From Micropterix aruncella (taxonomy: Eukaryota; Arthropoda; Insecta; Lepidoptera; Micropterigidae): a DNA stretch of 64,000 nt. The number at the start of each line of letters is the position of its first letter. Within the stretch, counting starts at the first letter, position 1. Positions 20,054-30,835 of this stretch are shown here, piece by piece. The DNA is taken from NCBI GenBank assembly GCA_944548615.1, contig OX155973.1, positions 62,001-126,000 of the forward strand, given 5' to 3'. Both the position numbers and the translations under genes were made by a program. Under the pieces are notes generated by a model. It did not search any database, was not told the DNA's origin, and worked only from the letters and a program-made list of their open reading frames with translations.

Positions 20054-20770
20054 TCTATCTTCTTATATATAAAAATGGGCAAGATGTAAATGTGGTCAAT
20101 CGTTAGATTGTGCCTTATTGTCCAAGGCTTTTAAAGCGCAAATCAATGTGGAATACTGCAACTTCATCAACTCGATAAATTACATATGCAAATACGTAAA
20201 ATAAAGCGATGGCTGTTTTCGCTGTGAGGAATTCAAACGAGGTGTATCTCAGTATCAGAAGTGTCGCTATGTCAGCAGCAACGAGGCGATTTGGCGCATC
20301 TTTTCCTTTGCGACATAAGACAATCCACAGTTGTACACTTGGTAATTCTGGAAAGCGGAATTTAGATTCCCCGCGCGTCTGGCTTTCACGATGACAAATC
20401 ACGCGTGTTGGAAGTTTGCGGAATAAACTTGGAATTTCCGTATTTCGCGCATGGACAACTGTATGTCCCGTGTTCGCCAAGCCATGCATCGGTCGGAAAG
20501 CCATCATTTATTTACGCCGGAAAACAAAACGAAAAACATATTTTACCAGAATGTTTTGTGTTGAATGTGAAATGCATTTACCTATATATTATCATGTAAT
20601 CACAAACGACTTTCATTTAATCACCAAACGATACTCAAACCGTACATGATTCGGCCATATTATAGATTTCAATGAATTAGATTTGGAAGGTTCATTAGGA
20701 TTATTAAACGCTTATGAAGAGTTACAATTAAATAAAATTTAGGTGGTACGAAGTTCACCGGGTCATCTAG
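20054..20770 (+). mobile_element. Helitron, internally deleted, with RepHel remnants
   Basis: Starts TCTATCTTCTTATATATAAA after an A and ends TTCACCGGGTCATCTAG before a T, the Helitron pattern of 5' TC, 3' CTAG and insertion between A and T. Inside, frame-shifted pieces of the replication/helicase protein can be read: AFKAQINVEYCNFINSINYI followed by CKYV (Rep side), SNEAIWRIFSFAT, FPARLAFTMTN, and LEVCGINLEFPYFAHGQLYV just before CS (helicase motifs V-VI region). The pieces are close together, so most of the roughly 1,400-residue protein is deleted. It cannot be autonomous. Confidence 0.87.
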
Positions 20771-20789
20771 TCTCTTATAAATAACAGGT

Positions 20790-20925
20790 AACTATCATAC
20801 ACCCCATTTTGGCGGTAAGTTAAGTTAGTTTTTTACAATACTTATTGCAAAGTAATATATTCCGGGGTTTTTAAGAAAGACTAACTTAACCTACCGCCAT
20901 AGATATCTATGATAGTTAGGTAAAC
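20790..20925. repeat. Foldback repeat related to family M
   Basis: TAACTATCATA and TGGCGGTAAGTTAAGTTAGT are mirrored by ACTAACTTAACCTACCGCCA and TATGATAGTTA. Arms of about 35 bp flank about 60 bp. The ACCTACCGCCA words link it to family M. Confidence 0.7.
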
Positions 20926-20930
20926 TCTAA

Positions 20931-21097
20931 GGGCCTCCATAGACGGACAGCTTCAAGCAGTCGTGGTCGACTGTTCGAGAACAGTCGTGTTGCAGTCGAC
21001 GCCGACCACAACACGACTGCTCTCGAGCAGTCGAGCACGATTGCTAGAAGCCCGGGCCCGGGCCTCCATAGACGGACAGCTTCATCTATGGAGGCCC
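20931..21097. mobile_element. Harbinger-like MITE, 167 bp
   Basis: 13-bp inverted ends GGGCCTCCATAGA and its inverse, flanked by TAA at 20928-20930 and 21098-21100; a 3-bp TWA duplication is typical of PIF/Harbinger. The first 24 bp of the element recur at 21059-21082, next to the right end. The interior is built of CAGTCG-type words that pair with one another. Confidence 0.8.
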
Positions 21098-21141
21098 TAA
21101 GTCCAATATTTCAAGGATGATATGTATGACTAATCCCTGGA

Positions 21142-21247
21142 GGATTAATGCTTGGAGGCCGCCGGATGGGTGTTGACCCGTGAGTGTGACCAACCCTGAA
21201 CAGAATGGGTCTTCGTGACCAACTCAGCAAGAGCCCGTTAGCTCCCA
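21142..21247 (-). repeat. Rep650 retroposon, 5' fragment
   Basis: Matches the first 105 bp of the family (inverse of GGGAGCTAACGGGCTC through GTTGACCCGTGAGTGTGACC) and stops at the GGCGGCC edge. A 5'-end-only fragment is unexpected for simple 5' truncation, so this one was probably broken later. Confidence 0.7.
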
Positions 21248-22689
21248 ACTTAAGGCGACGTACTACTTAAAAAATAAACCGTATCTGAGTTTTTAAGCCC
21301 CGCCTACTTACCCCCTCCCCTCGCGACGGGGCAGGTGTTTATTATGTTGACTCATCTCGCAGCGATATTCACTCGCTATCGATGTCTGGACTAAACACAC
21401 TAGGTATACACTATTGCAATGGGATTTATATTTTGGGATTATGCAAGTGTCATGTACCTACGCTGGTGAAGAAGGCTACGCTTTATCATCATCTAAACTT
21501 GAACATTATATTACTTTCCCGGCTGCCACTGGTAGGGAAGGTGTTGTGATCGTGCGGAAAAAAATGTTTAGATAACGATAGAGATGTCCATTTTGAGGTC
21601 CACCAAGATGATTAAGACCATTTTCAGAGAAATGTATGTCTGTTTGCCTGTATGTAATCTCTCACGATAACTGCCGAGCCGTTGAACCGATTGAGTTGAA
21701 ATTTGGAACATAGGGATAGTATCACCCTGGAATGCGCCCATTAGATTTTGGCTGTCAACTGTTAAACCAAACTATCACTGTCAAAAATTGACAGAAGCCA
21801 TATCTTACAGAATTTCATTTGCGATATGTCATTTGAAATCCCCTGAAAAACTGTATTAAGAAGAGTCACCTGTCACTAATTAATTTTCGACATTTTAAAA
21901 TTATTTTAAATTGTGATAGATGACAATTGGAGAAATGCCGTTAACTGTTTTGGATACAGTTTTCCAAGGGCTTTTAAATGACATAAATCGCAATTCATGT
22001 TCCGTGAGATACAGCTTTAGTATTTTTTTGATAGTTGTAGTGACAGTTTTTGATAGTATTTTTTGGCAGAAAAAACATTTAGAATCGAATTAAAAAACAA
22101 CATTGTGTATCGAACTATTTATTCGCGGTATAATAGTTCTTTGAGGAGGACATAACGACACCCATCGCCTTGTACATTATCATTAAAAAATTATTTAATT
22201 AAAAAGTAATATAATTTATTTTTAGATACTGTAAGCACATCATTGTAAACTTTAAAGAAATACACATCATTAAAAATAAATAATTATTAATTAAAACATA
22301 AAATCATTAAGACAAAAAATCATGAAGACATTTCTGGTTGGCAAAGTAGTCTGTTATTTCTGAGTAGATACATACATATTAAATGTAAAGAGACGAATAA
22401 ATACATTTAAAATTGCGCAGTACATTTGAGACTTCCTTTTTGTAGCCTTGACAGTGTCGCTTTGTAGTGGTGCGCCGACTTTTGTAATTAAAATTCATCA
22501 AATGATAATACATTTTCAAAAGCCTGTTCATCATTATTAATTAGATCTGTACTCAGCACAGATTTGGAATATCGTGTACTTTTCGGTGGCTCTATATTGC
22601 TTGTGCTTTGCTTTGGAGTGTTATTGGCAAGTACATTCTCTGTGAGTTCTTTGCTCACTTTGTGATGGAATCACTGAAAACTAACTACC
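21248..22689. other. Dispersed repeat fragments, no gene
   Basis: 21518-21640 is an inverse, diverged copy of 44095-44235 (GGTCTTAATC and AAAATGGAYAT words). 21672-21705 carries GCCGAGCCGTTGAACCGATT, a phrase common in arthropod mobile-element tails. 21760-22080 repeats the words TTGACAG and GTGACAG. Nothing coding is supported. Confidence 0.4.
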
Positions 22690-22970
22690 GCTTAAGCGTT
22701 GGACAAGGGAGAGGAACCGATTTCTTTCGTTTTATCGTGTCGTTTCTTTTATTTGCTTCTTTCAAAGTGTATTCAGGCTCCCTTAAATCCATATTCCTTC
22801 ATACTCCTGGATCGATAATTTCAGGTAATACACAGTCCATATAAAAACAAACAAGTTTTTTCCATGACATTTGTCCAAATCAAATCATTCGTCTGTATAT
22901 ATTCGGTTTTGAGGAGATCGTTTTTACCAGACCAAAATGTAAATAGGCACACTTCCTTTCCAGTTATATG
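22690..22970 (-). pseudogene. YqaJ-type nuclease family protein, C-terminal part
   Basis: The minus strand reads HITGKEVCLFTFWSGKNDLL and WTNVMEKTCLFLYG, then after a frame change CVLPEIIDPG and NMDLREPEYTLKEANK. This is the C-terminal third of YqaJ-domain nuclease proteins that have multiplied in insect genomes. It continues the reading that stops at 24922 on the other side of a 1.9 kb insertion. A frameshift and stops make it a pseudogene. Such proteins are usually transposon-associated; the exact element is not known here. Confidence 0.72.
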
Positions 22971-23029
22971 TATCGTTCCAGATACAGTTTCTTTCCAGCA
23001 CACTTTCTTTAAAGTTATCCACAATACCA

Positions 23030-23279
23030 CAGATAGTTCATACCTTGTTGAAAACTTACGTTTTTTCGTTCCTCAGCGATTAATTCGCAATTCACGCACG
23101 TTTGAGGTATCTCGTGCCAATACCAACTACGGGAAACATTCCATCGCTTATGGGCTGATATGCACGTACGACTCTTGTTTCTCCACCATCGACATTTTCA
23201 ACCTCAACCAACCGACGTTCGTTAAAGAATTATTCAAATCAATTGCACCTAACGAGCTTGTTAATACCTATAGTAATTA
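23030..23279 (+). pseudogene. LINE ORF2 C-terminal fragment
   Basis: Reads ENLRFFVPQRLIRNSRTFEV, NTNYGKHSIAYGL and TFVKELFKSIAPNE, a pattern like the last 70 residues of Jockey-type ORF2 (V-P...RN-R-F...N-Y...F-K-L). The frame is open to TAG at 23278-23280. It sits at the 5' side of the 1.9-kb insertion. The assignment is by pattern and less certain than for other LINE pieces here. Confidence 0.5.
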
Positions 23280-23484
23280 GTTATATACTTTCTATACAAC
23301 AAAATAAAATTCGAAATTTAAATTCTAAGTGTCAACATATTTTAAAATTTTCTCCCCTCTAAATAATAATTAAATAATAAATTTTAGTGATTATAGTGCA
23401 ATTCTATAGTCTGGATTAACTCGCGGTTAACACGGGACGCGTCCCGAAGGATCTGATCGGTCTGAGCTGTTCACTTTAAATATT

Positions 23485-24203
23485 CGACCAGCGTGTCTAT
23501 GGAAAAGTCGACCATCGAAAACAAGCGAGCTGTAGTTACTGGCTGAAGGCAGATCGACTTTGCTGAAGATACATCGGAGGACTTACTGAAGGTGGTGGTG
23601 GATTTGATTGACCAGCCACCTTTCGAAGACTATATGCAAAGACTCTCAGAAGGAGGTTACCGCAAGGTATAAGGACGATCACTTGTGCGCTGGCAGCTTA
23701 GAAGGATTACGAGACTCTTGTGGAGGCGATAGTGGTGGACCTCTGCAAGTGGCGATAGCTGACAACCAATGCCTTTTCAACATAATCACCGTTACCAGTA
23801 TTGGAAAGAGCCCTTGCGGAAGTGCCAAGGGACCTGGCATATACACTGCCGTGAAGAGTCATGTGAAATAAATGGCGATTTAGGAGTATGTCTACCGGCG
23901 AAAAATTGTCCAAAAACTGAGGGGGATTTGCCAAAAGGGAAACTATCACAATTTTGTATAATGTCGGAACAAGAGACTGTATGCTGTATTCAACACAGCC
24001 CCATGAGCAACAACACGAGATCATCAGAAAACCAGGATAAATCCAATAATGCATCTTCTATATCACCGCCTACTACAACAACTACCAATAAGTCACCGGT
24101 CATCTCTACAATAGCTCCAGAAAAAACTCAAACATCACCACAAGCCATAACTACCAATTTCATAAATGACAGTGTGAAAAACGAACTAAATCCGAAAAAA
24201 TAG
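23485..24203 (+). pseudogene. Serine protease (S1) C-terminal half followed by a CLIP domain
   Basis: First piece: ENKRAVVTG then a stop where Trp is expected, followed by DFAEDTSEDLLKVVVDLID, the mid-part of a chymotrypsin-fold protease. A frameshift follows, then HLCAGSLEGLRDSCGGDSGG with the catalytic Ser motif GDSGGP intact, and GPGIYTAVKSHVK before TAA. One base out of frame the reading passes into CEINGDLGVCLPAKNCP and FCIMSEQETVCC, a six-Cys CLIP domain, then a Thr/Ser-rich linker (PPTTTTTNKSP). Insect CLIP proteases (coagulation, Toll and melanisation cascades) have CLIP first, so the order here is reversed. Several breaks make it a pseudogene. Confidence 0.78.
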
Positions 24204-24915
24204 CTCTGCAATATTGAGTAAAAATTTAACAATGACAGTCATTGCTGCGTTAGCGATTAATTGATTTATTTTATTTTATCTGCATCCAAACTTTTCTCTG
24301 GTCGTAACGGTCTCCGTTCCATCGGGTTCAGAAGAGGGAGGAAGAGAGAGTGCACCCGTGGTCGCGCGCCCACCTGTGCACTATAATATAGCCTGCGCAC
24401 TTGACTGCTTCCGAACAGTGGACTCTGAGAAGACTAAAGAAGTCACTAGAATCTACAATGCAGTCGCTGTGGCCGAACACGGCTAGAAGGATATATATAC
24501 AACATATCAGTAGCTACCACAAATATTTATAAATATCTATAAATATTTATTATATATCTATAAATACCTATAAACATCAATAAATATCTGTATTTATATA
24601 TCCACTATACGACCTATCTATATCTTTATTTATATCTATATACATATACACATACCATCGTCTAACTCCTTCTTCCTAATCACTTCCAATTCCCTACCTC
24701 TCCCATCGGTTTTCTATATATTTTTTATATTTAATATGAACTTTGTTTATTTTATAATTAATTTTTAAGTGTAATATGCTGAAATCCAAATGTGTAATAA
24801 ACGATTATAGGCGTAATGTTTTTCTTTTTTTTCTACATTTATGCACACGTATGTATATTGTATGCGCTGTATTTTTCCAGAAATAAAATAAAAAATAAAT
24901 AAATAAAAAGAAATT
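24204..24915. other. 3' part of the 1.9-kb insertion
   Basis: A 61-codon plus-strand frame (about 24300-24484) reads VTVSVPSGSEEGGRESAPVV and ends VAVAEHG before TAG; it is unrecognised. It is followed by ATAAATAT-rich sequence and the AAATAAAT tail. Confidence 0.35.
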
Positions 24916-24921
24916 ATATAT

Positions 24922-25930
24922 GGACCTGTCCTTGAACTTGAACGTACCAGTGATGTTTGATGCTGATTTCAAGTTTTCCATCTTTCTGTTTCCAAAATGT
25001 CACTTTTCTTTTTCTTGTCGCTTCCGTTAACCAGATTCTATGCGCTGTAATGGGAAATTTGACTTCAAAAATATAATCATCAGATATTCCATCTGGAGAA
25101 GCTCCCAAAAATGGAAATTTAGGGTCAATGAATAATCCACATTGCTGAATTTCCACTTTTTCTAGACATATTTTTCATTCTAGTGCAGTTGTTTCATTTT
25201 CTTTTCCATGGCAAATTGATGCTACGTTGCTCAAATCCCATTTTCAGTCATGGATTTAACTAAATTGGCGCATTTTGTGTGTTGTTAACTATTGACAATT
25301 TTGCCAAAGTTAGACGCAGTTACCATTTTTCTTCGTAATTCCAACCACTCGCTGCTTTCACCTTGAATAACCGTAAGTTTTTCAATTCGCAATCGATCAT
25401 TTTTCTATTTTCCAATTCTTGAAATAACAGAGCTTTGCTTTTTTCGAATATTTCTGATGGAACATCGGGTTGGTTGCAATGTTCTCCATAATGCGAATTA
25501 TTGTTTTTTTTTTCAAAAAAACTTTCTGCTTTTATTTCTTTTATAAAGAATGGATTTACTTAAATGCCTCTGTCTTCTTTATTCCACTTTTGATATCCTG
25601 CCAGAGGGACTTTTGCCTATATATTTTTTATGTAATCTTGAGAGTGGCTGTTTTGTATTAAATGATATAACTGCCGCATTACATCGCGCTTGGTAAGACT
25701 GCTTTTGGATGTAATTTGTCCTCTTACCACCAATAAATTTTGCAATGATGCCGTTAAACCTTTCGAGAACATTACTATCTACATCATGAATTAGGCTTCT
25801 TGCATGTATTGCTACCTACGTTTTAAGTTATGTAACGTATTCTTTCCCAAATAATGTCACCCATCAAACAACTCATTGCATCCAGTGTTTCATTTTCCGA
25901 CAAACAATTTTAAAAACTTCTACATTTATC
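24922..25930 (-). pseudogene. YqaJ-type nuclease family protein, main part
   Basis: Read from the right: DSNVLERFNGIIAKFIGGKR and YQARCNAAVISFNTKQPLSR (25830-25640), then ESSEWLELRRKMVTASNFGK (about 25355), ICHGKENETTALE (about 25210), and QQCGLFIDPKFPFLGASPDG with IFEVKFPITAH (25135-25030), then HHWYVQVQGQVHI. The W..R...TAS.FG start, the FLGASPDG loop and the E-x-K strand are the conserved parts of YqaJ/lambda-exonuclease-type PD-(D/E)XK nucleases. Stops at several points and shifted frames show decay. The C-terminus lies beyond the 1.9-kb insertion. Confidence 0.82.
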
Positions 25931-26296
25931 ATGGTTCCAAATGCATCTATCGGGGCGTTCAAAATGTCATTATACAGGCAATCAATTTTCTCATCAATTG
26001 AAAAGTTTTGACATTTATTATAAGCTACTGCTGATGTAATATTTCTTCGCATTTTTAGTTTTTTTTTTCACAGACATTACAAGTTGAATAAAAGCTTTTA
26101 AAAAGTAGATACCTACGTTTTGTTTTTTAAATTACAATTCTGCCTATCTGACGGTTTTCTATATTAGAACGGTCAGAATCGTAGCCTAATAGTATATTAT
26201 ATTTATACATGGTGTATAGCTCTGTCATATGGCTCTAACGCAAATGTATTGGCATTATTTACTGTCCCCTTATATATGACACATTTTGACTCGCGT
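25931..26296. other. No recognised gene
   Basis: AT-rich flank of the YqaJ pseudogene, perhaps its decayed 5' part. No motif can be read. Confidence 0.3.
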
Positions 26297-26385
26297 GAAG
26301 CAAGCTGAAGTGGCGCACTCGTTTTAAACTCGCATAAGATCATACCGGTCGTAGGTTCAAAACCTACCGATATGTATATTTTTTT
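26297..26385 (+). other. tRNA-like unit, possible SINE head
   Basis: GAAGTGGCGCACTCG resembles a pol III A box and GTAGGTTCAAAACCTACCG carries a perfect B-box core (GGTTCAAAACC) inside a stem, about 43 nt downstream. A run of nine T follows at about 26380. The acceptor stem does not pair convincingly, so a functional tRNA gene is unlikely. Confidence 0.4.
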
Positions 26386-27289
26386 TTTGTTTTTATACAT
26401 AAAGAAACATTGTTATCAAATAAATGAACACTTTTTATTAAAAAAAAGTAATATTGTAAATTTAAAAAAAAATTAAATAAATATTAAATATTATTTTACT
26501 TATTATTGTTTCTATTTTTCAACATATGATTTATCATGTTTTTAAACCTCTTTCATTTACACGGTGAAATAGCCATCTAAAACCGATATTTTTTTACTTC
26601 ACATCTCCGATCCATCGAAATGTCAATTTGGTAATAATAAGTCATGAAACAGAGCGTCGCGAACGCAACCGCATATGTCGGCCTTCGAAGCCGAAATGAA
26701 CCACGTTTCTAAGAGCCAATAACATTTCATTATAAAAGGATGGCTGTTATGCCATTTGAATCAGTAATTGATCCCCACATAAGAACCATATTGACCCAAT
26801 GTCGCTTGCGGCATTTTGAATGCCAGCGCGTCGTCGCGAGAAGAGCGCGCTCATCTCATTGTATGACAAAAATAATATAAACGGGCTCTGCAAAATATTA
26901 TTTTTAAAATATACTGATATTTTATTTGAAAAAAATAATCGTCAGTACTACAAGTTTATTGTACATAGTTTATGTAAAAAAAAACAAACTTGAAAAAAAC
27001 ACACAGTAATAAGTAATATTTAACAGTGAATATGGATGAAAGTTACACTTTTTATATAATTTTTTTTAACAAGAAAAACTTATTTTTTTAAATTTATGCG
27101 AAAGCATTCCTCTTTACAACTATTGTTAAAATGCCGTAGTATTTTTTTTGAGTTTCTTGATCGTGCAGTTTAGTGTGAGGCACGTTTCAAAAAATGCTCT
27201 AAAATGAAAATTTCCTGTATAGCTCCCAGATTTAATTATTTTCCTCAATTTTCCAATACTTAAAAAAAAATCTGAAATAGCTATCTACT
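26386..27289. other. AT-rich, no recognised feature
   Basis: A/T-rich with many homopolymer runs. There is one GC-richer patch at 26650-26860 without a frame. Nothing supported. Confidence 0.35.
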
Positions 27290-27575
27290 TAAGAAAGGTA
27301 CTGTGAGTTACGATAATTTTTTTTTGTTGGCTAACATCATCAGTTATTTCAGTATGACTGTTCAAAAATTGCCAAAAAATGTAATTTTCGAAATTTACCT
27401 ACATCGTCGCCTTAACGTACCGAAATGTAGGTGTTTAACGCTTCTTCAAATGCCTATATCTCGCTTATTTATTGATGCATAAACATATATTGCAGTTTTG
27501 GAATCAGCGTGATGAATATAAGTAGTCGGGTGACTAAAACATCGTCAATTTAGAAAGGGTACCACCAATACTAGA
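27290..27575. mobile_element. MITE family M, third copy
   Basis: Shares AACGTACCGAAATGTAGGTG, CTATATCTCGCTTATTTATT, GGAATCAGCG and TTTAGAAAGGGTACC with the copies at 17710 and 18121. The terminal repeats are eroded. Confidence 0.65.
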
Positions 27576-28114
27576 ATAATACCGATTTCCTTGTGTCCGT
27601 AGGTAGAAAATGTATATCATAAATGATATTTTTACTAGCCTTTTTTTAAATGATTAAATAATACTTTGTAACTTATTTACGTGACTCTTTAGCATTGTTT
27701 TCTCGATCACAATATTATGCCGGCTGTTAGCGAATCATAACAATCGACTGTTTCCTCCGAGAAGAGACACACCCTTCTGTTTTGGACGAAGCCTAGAGGA
27801 TGTGAGCCGCAGTCGTTCTGATGAAAACCAGTTTTCGTATTATCGATGCGTGACGGATTTAAATTAAGATAGGTGTGTTGTACACACGGATCGCAAACAA
27901 ATCGAAATGTCGCGATCGTGGGAACCATACACGTAGCCCTTTAGTGATACCATTGATTATATTGGCATCACATTGGTCAACTCCATAGTACGATTTGGCA
28001 ACACTTCTGCGCAGGCGAAAGGCAGGTAGCTCTGGTGGCAATGACGGTTAAGCTATTTATTTGGCCATCTATAACAACATTGATAATTATTGTTTATTAA
28101 CGCCACGCATTCTG
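27576..28114. other. Repeat fragment shared with 56.4 kb
   Basis: CAACTCCATAGTACGATTTGGCA at about 27980 has a close relative at about 56455 (CAATTCCATAGCACGATTTG). The minus strand reads SVAKSYYGVDQ here and AAKSCYGIEQ there, hinting at a shared mobile-element coding remnant. The family is unknown. Confidence 0.35.
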
Positions 28115-28385
28115 TTGTTAAGCAGTCTGGCCATTTGTTTCGAGTTCTGTATTGCATCCATTGTCTACTGATGAATCTTGAGCTTTGCCAAAACACTTTG
28201 GGGGTAATAATTAAAATTACACCTTTCCTAGTACGCCAGCGCTAGGTGTCCCGGAGTCTGGCCTGCTGACTCTACCCCGACATTTTATGGCCAAAATACT
28301 ATCTGATATGAAAGTCAGCAAAAATCAGCTTTTAGAAAACTCTTACACTTTTTTGTCGCTGCCTCTTGGCTATAAGATTTTTCCG
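28115..28385. repeat. Half of the large foldback element F
   Basis: Matches one arm of the foldback at 59617-60211: GTTTCGAGTTCTGTATTGCA, ATCCATTGTCTACTGATGAA, GCCAAAACACTTTGG, CAGGTGTCCC-like AGGTGTCCCGGAGTCTGGCC, and TTTTTTGTCGCTGCC. No partner arm is next to it. Confidence 0.8.
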
Positions 28386-29094
28386 AGGTGGGGCAAAAAA
28401 TAGACGTTGGCGCCCCTCCCTCTCCCTCTCCCTTCCCCCTACCCCCTCCCCTCCAGCATTTGAAATCAATGATTATAAATATCTCATAAAACAAATATAC
28501 TGGGTGGTAAATCTTGTGATCGGGAAAATAAGAATCTTTACATAATATTGCGCTCTTTATTACGTATTTGCTGATAACTTTCCTTAATGTGTGATATTAA
28601 TATTGAATACATAGAACCAGTGTAGACAACTCACAAGCCAGACTGTACACACACCCTTAATCCTTAATTCCCAGCAAATGTTACTATCTAATTATGCTAC
28701 AGACTTACACGTCGAGTTTTCCTTACCGCGAACAAATCTAATACCTCATCAACGTTCGTATCGTAGGCAGTTTTATTTTCAATAGCTAGGATCGCGAGGC
28801 CAGATAGCCCAACAAGCACAAAAGCCATACAAGTGCCGAATATAGCTTTAAGCTGATTAGAAGTCATGTAAAGGCGTTCAGATTAACTCTCAGCTATGTA
28901 AAGGTGTAATTTTAAGCAATTTGGCGTTTATTACCTTTTAGTCATATAATTTTGTCTTATAAAGCGTTTTAGTCGAATAAGAGTGGTATAATCGCTATAA
29001 AGCATACTAATTTATAACCATTTTATAGCTAACAGCTGTATAGTAGTCGAATAAATAACCTTTATAGAACAGACAAAACAAAAGCTACTACAAT
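28386..29094. other. AT-rich flank with a Tc1-like end motif
   Basis: ACTGGGTGGTAAATCTTGTG at 28499 resembles the inverse of TTACCACCAGGTATA at 35786, next to the Tc1-like gene, so it may be a stray terminal repeat. 28780-28870 encodes nothing recognisable. 28900-29090 is rich in TATAGCTAACAGCTGTATAG-type words. Confidence 0.35.
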
Positions 29095-29485
29095 ACAATA
29101 CAATACAATCAACTACTCCAGTAGATAGGCATTCCTACACTTGGATGCGTCACAAAATTATATGCTTAAAATTTAATTATTAAAAACATAACTATCATGA
29201 TTGTTGTCATGGCTGTAATATTATATTTAATATTACCTACTTACAAATATCAAAATATACTAATGTCATTAAATAGTAAGAGAGAATAATATATTAAAAT
29301 AGAAATGCAAATTCTATGTAGATAATCAACGTAAAATAATTTTATTGTCAATCCAGCAATATGCCTTCGTATTTTTTAAACATAAATAGATGCATACTAA
29401 ATTATATGAGAATTAGAATGTCACCTATCATAATTCCGTTATGTTTAAAATTTTACAAATTTTGCTAATTATCAACATGGAAAAT
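29095..29485 (-). repeat. Retroelement 3' end, family A, inverted copy
   Basis: Inverse of 1-405, with the tail TACAA units at 29095-29110. Differences are scattered single bases and small gaps. The pair spans the HSD17B8-like locus in inverted orientation. Confidence 0.75.
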
Positions 29486-30544
29486 AAACTCGGAATTTTC
29501 AAACTCCCTTATACCATAAATTGGGTTTCTTACCAAACTATTTATAATTAACTTTTTAAATTGGTAATTACCCTTACTACACCAAAGGTTTTATATTGGT
29601 TACAAGCCCTACCCTTATACAGCTTTTAGTCTTATTAATTTAATTTAATTTAATTTAATATTAATTTTAATTTAATTTAATTTATTTTTATTTTATTTTT
29701 TATTTACAATAACTTTATATATGTCATATACACACCTCATATTGCAGTGCAGTTATTGATTTACAAAGAGTTAAAGCTGTATAGTTGTCACTAGGCCCTC
29801 ACTTACGCAGCTTATAGTTTTATAAAGGTTATTAATATATTAAAGTTACAGATGCCATATAAGCAAAGGGGACATTTTTTCTCGAATATTTATAACCTAA
29901 AGTTTTTGTATTATATTTTTAAAGGCATTTTAAGTCATAAAACACACGTATTATAGGTAAATCCTATTTCAAAATGTGTGAACATTACCCAGTAACTGTT
30001 CTTTTTTACTGCGAAAAATAAAATTAATATACCAAAAAAAAAAATACTTTAAATTATGAATTAAAATTGAGCAATATTATTATTTTGAAGGCGCCTTAAA
30101 ATTTCGTTAGACGTGTTACTTAATATTGTCGATGAAATGATGTCCGCAAGAGAATTTGGTGTATTAAGGCGACATGATACCTGGGAACGACCATATCTGA
30201 TGAATTTTAGTTTTATGAGTTTAAAATATATATAAGCATTAATTTAAAAAAGTTTCTACGTGAATCCCTCGATAAGGAACCGATTTAAATTTGGACTCAA
30301 AAAGGTTGCTCATAGCATTGGACATTAAGGCTTTAAACTGACTTCGAAAACTTTCAGGCGCGTTTACTCCTACAATGTAAGCGGTGAGTGTTCTTTATTA
30401 TAATTTAATTATATTGACTGGTTAATTCTCTAGGGCAGCAGTAAGACACATTTTTATTTAGCCCCTAAATTAATTACAATCAATAAAAACGAGAGAGCGC
30501 TCTGAGAGTTACGCTAAATATGCTTTGCCATTAACACCCTTATT
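29486..30544. other. AT-rich, with TTTAA-type repeat at 29636-29700
   Basis: The region contains TTTAATTTAA low-complexity repeats and CTTATACAGCTTTTAG / AAAGCTGTATAGTTG words that are inverse to one another (29617, 29774). This may be subterminal structure of a DNA transposon. No gene. Confidence 0.4.
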
Positions 30545-30835
30545 TGTTCTACAAATTTCATATTACGACATTTTATATTAATATTTATTTCCATGACCAT
30601 GCAATATCAATATTTTAAATATAATTATAAGTTTAATTTGAATTCGCTTATCTATTTTATATTTTATCATATTTTGTATTTTTCATTTTAATATTATGTG
30701 CACATGAATAAATCTTTGCCATACATAGAGTTTTCCTTGGTACGGGCTATGGCCTAGTTAGGCAGATTCTGCAACTAATACGATTGTAAATTTATGTTTT
30801 TGAATGAATACAATTATTATTATTATTATTATTAT
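30545..30835 (+). repeat. LINE 3' end, family B, plus-strand copy
   Basis: Matches the inverse of 12785-13000: ACAAATTTCATATTACGACA, CCTTGGTACGGGCTATGGCC, TAGGCAGATTCTGCAAC, ending in ATT trinucleotides at 30812-30833. No coding part. Confidence 0.8.

Larger units (their letters stand above)
22971..24915 (+). mobile_element. 1.9-kb insertion with A-rich tail, cutting the YqaJ gene
   Basis: TATATG occurs at 22965-22970 and 24916-24921, so the YqaJ reading frame closes exactly if the block between is removed (…GGACAGGTC-CATATA-ACTGG on the minus strand). The block ends in AAATAAATAAATAAAAAG, the mark of retrotransposition on the plus strand. It contains a LINE C-terminus at its 5' side and a serine protease/CLIP remnant further on. 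Confidence 0.75.

Noticed and set aside
20115..20507. A 130-codon minus-strand gene in the Helitron
   Set aside because: The plus strand carries the recognisable Rep/helicase pieces; this is its antisense.
26297..26385. Functional tRNA gene
   Set aside because: A- and B-box words are present, but the acceptor stem does not pair and the anticodon arm is poor.
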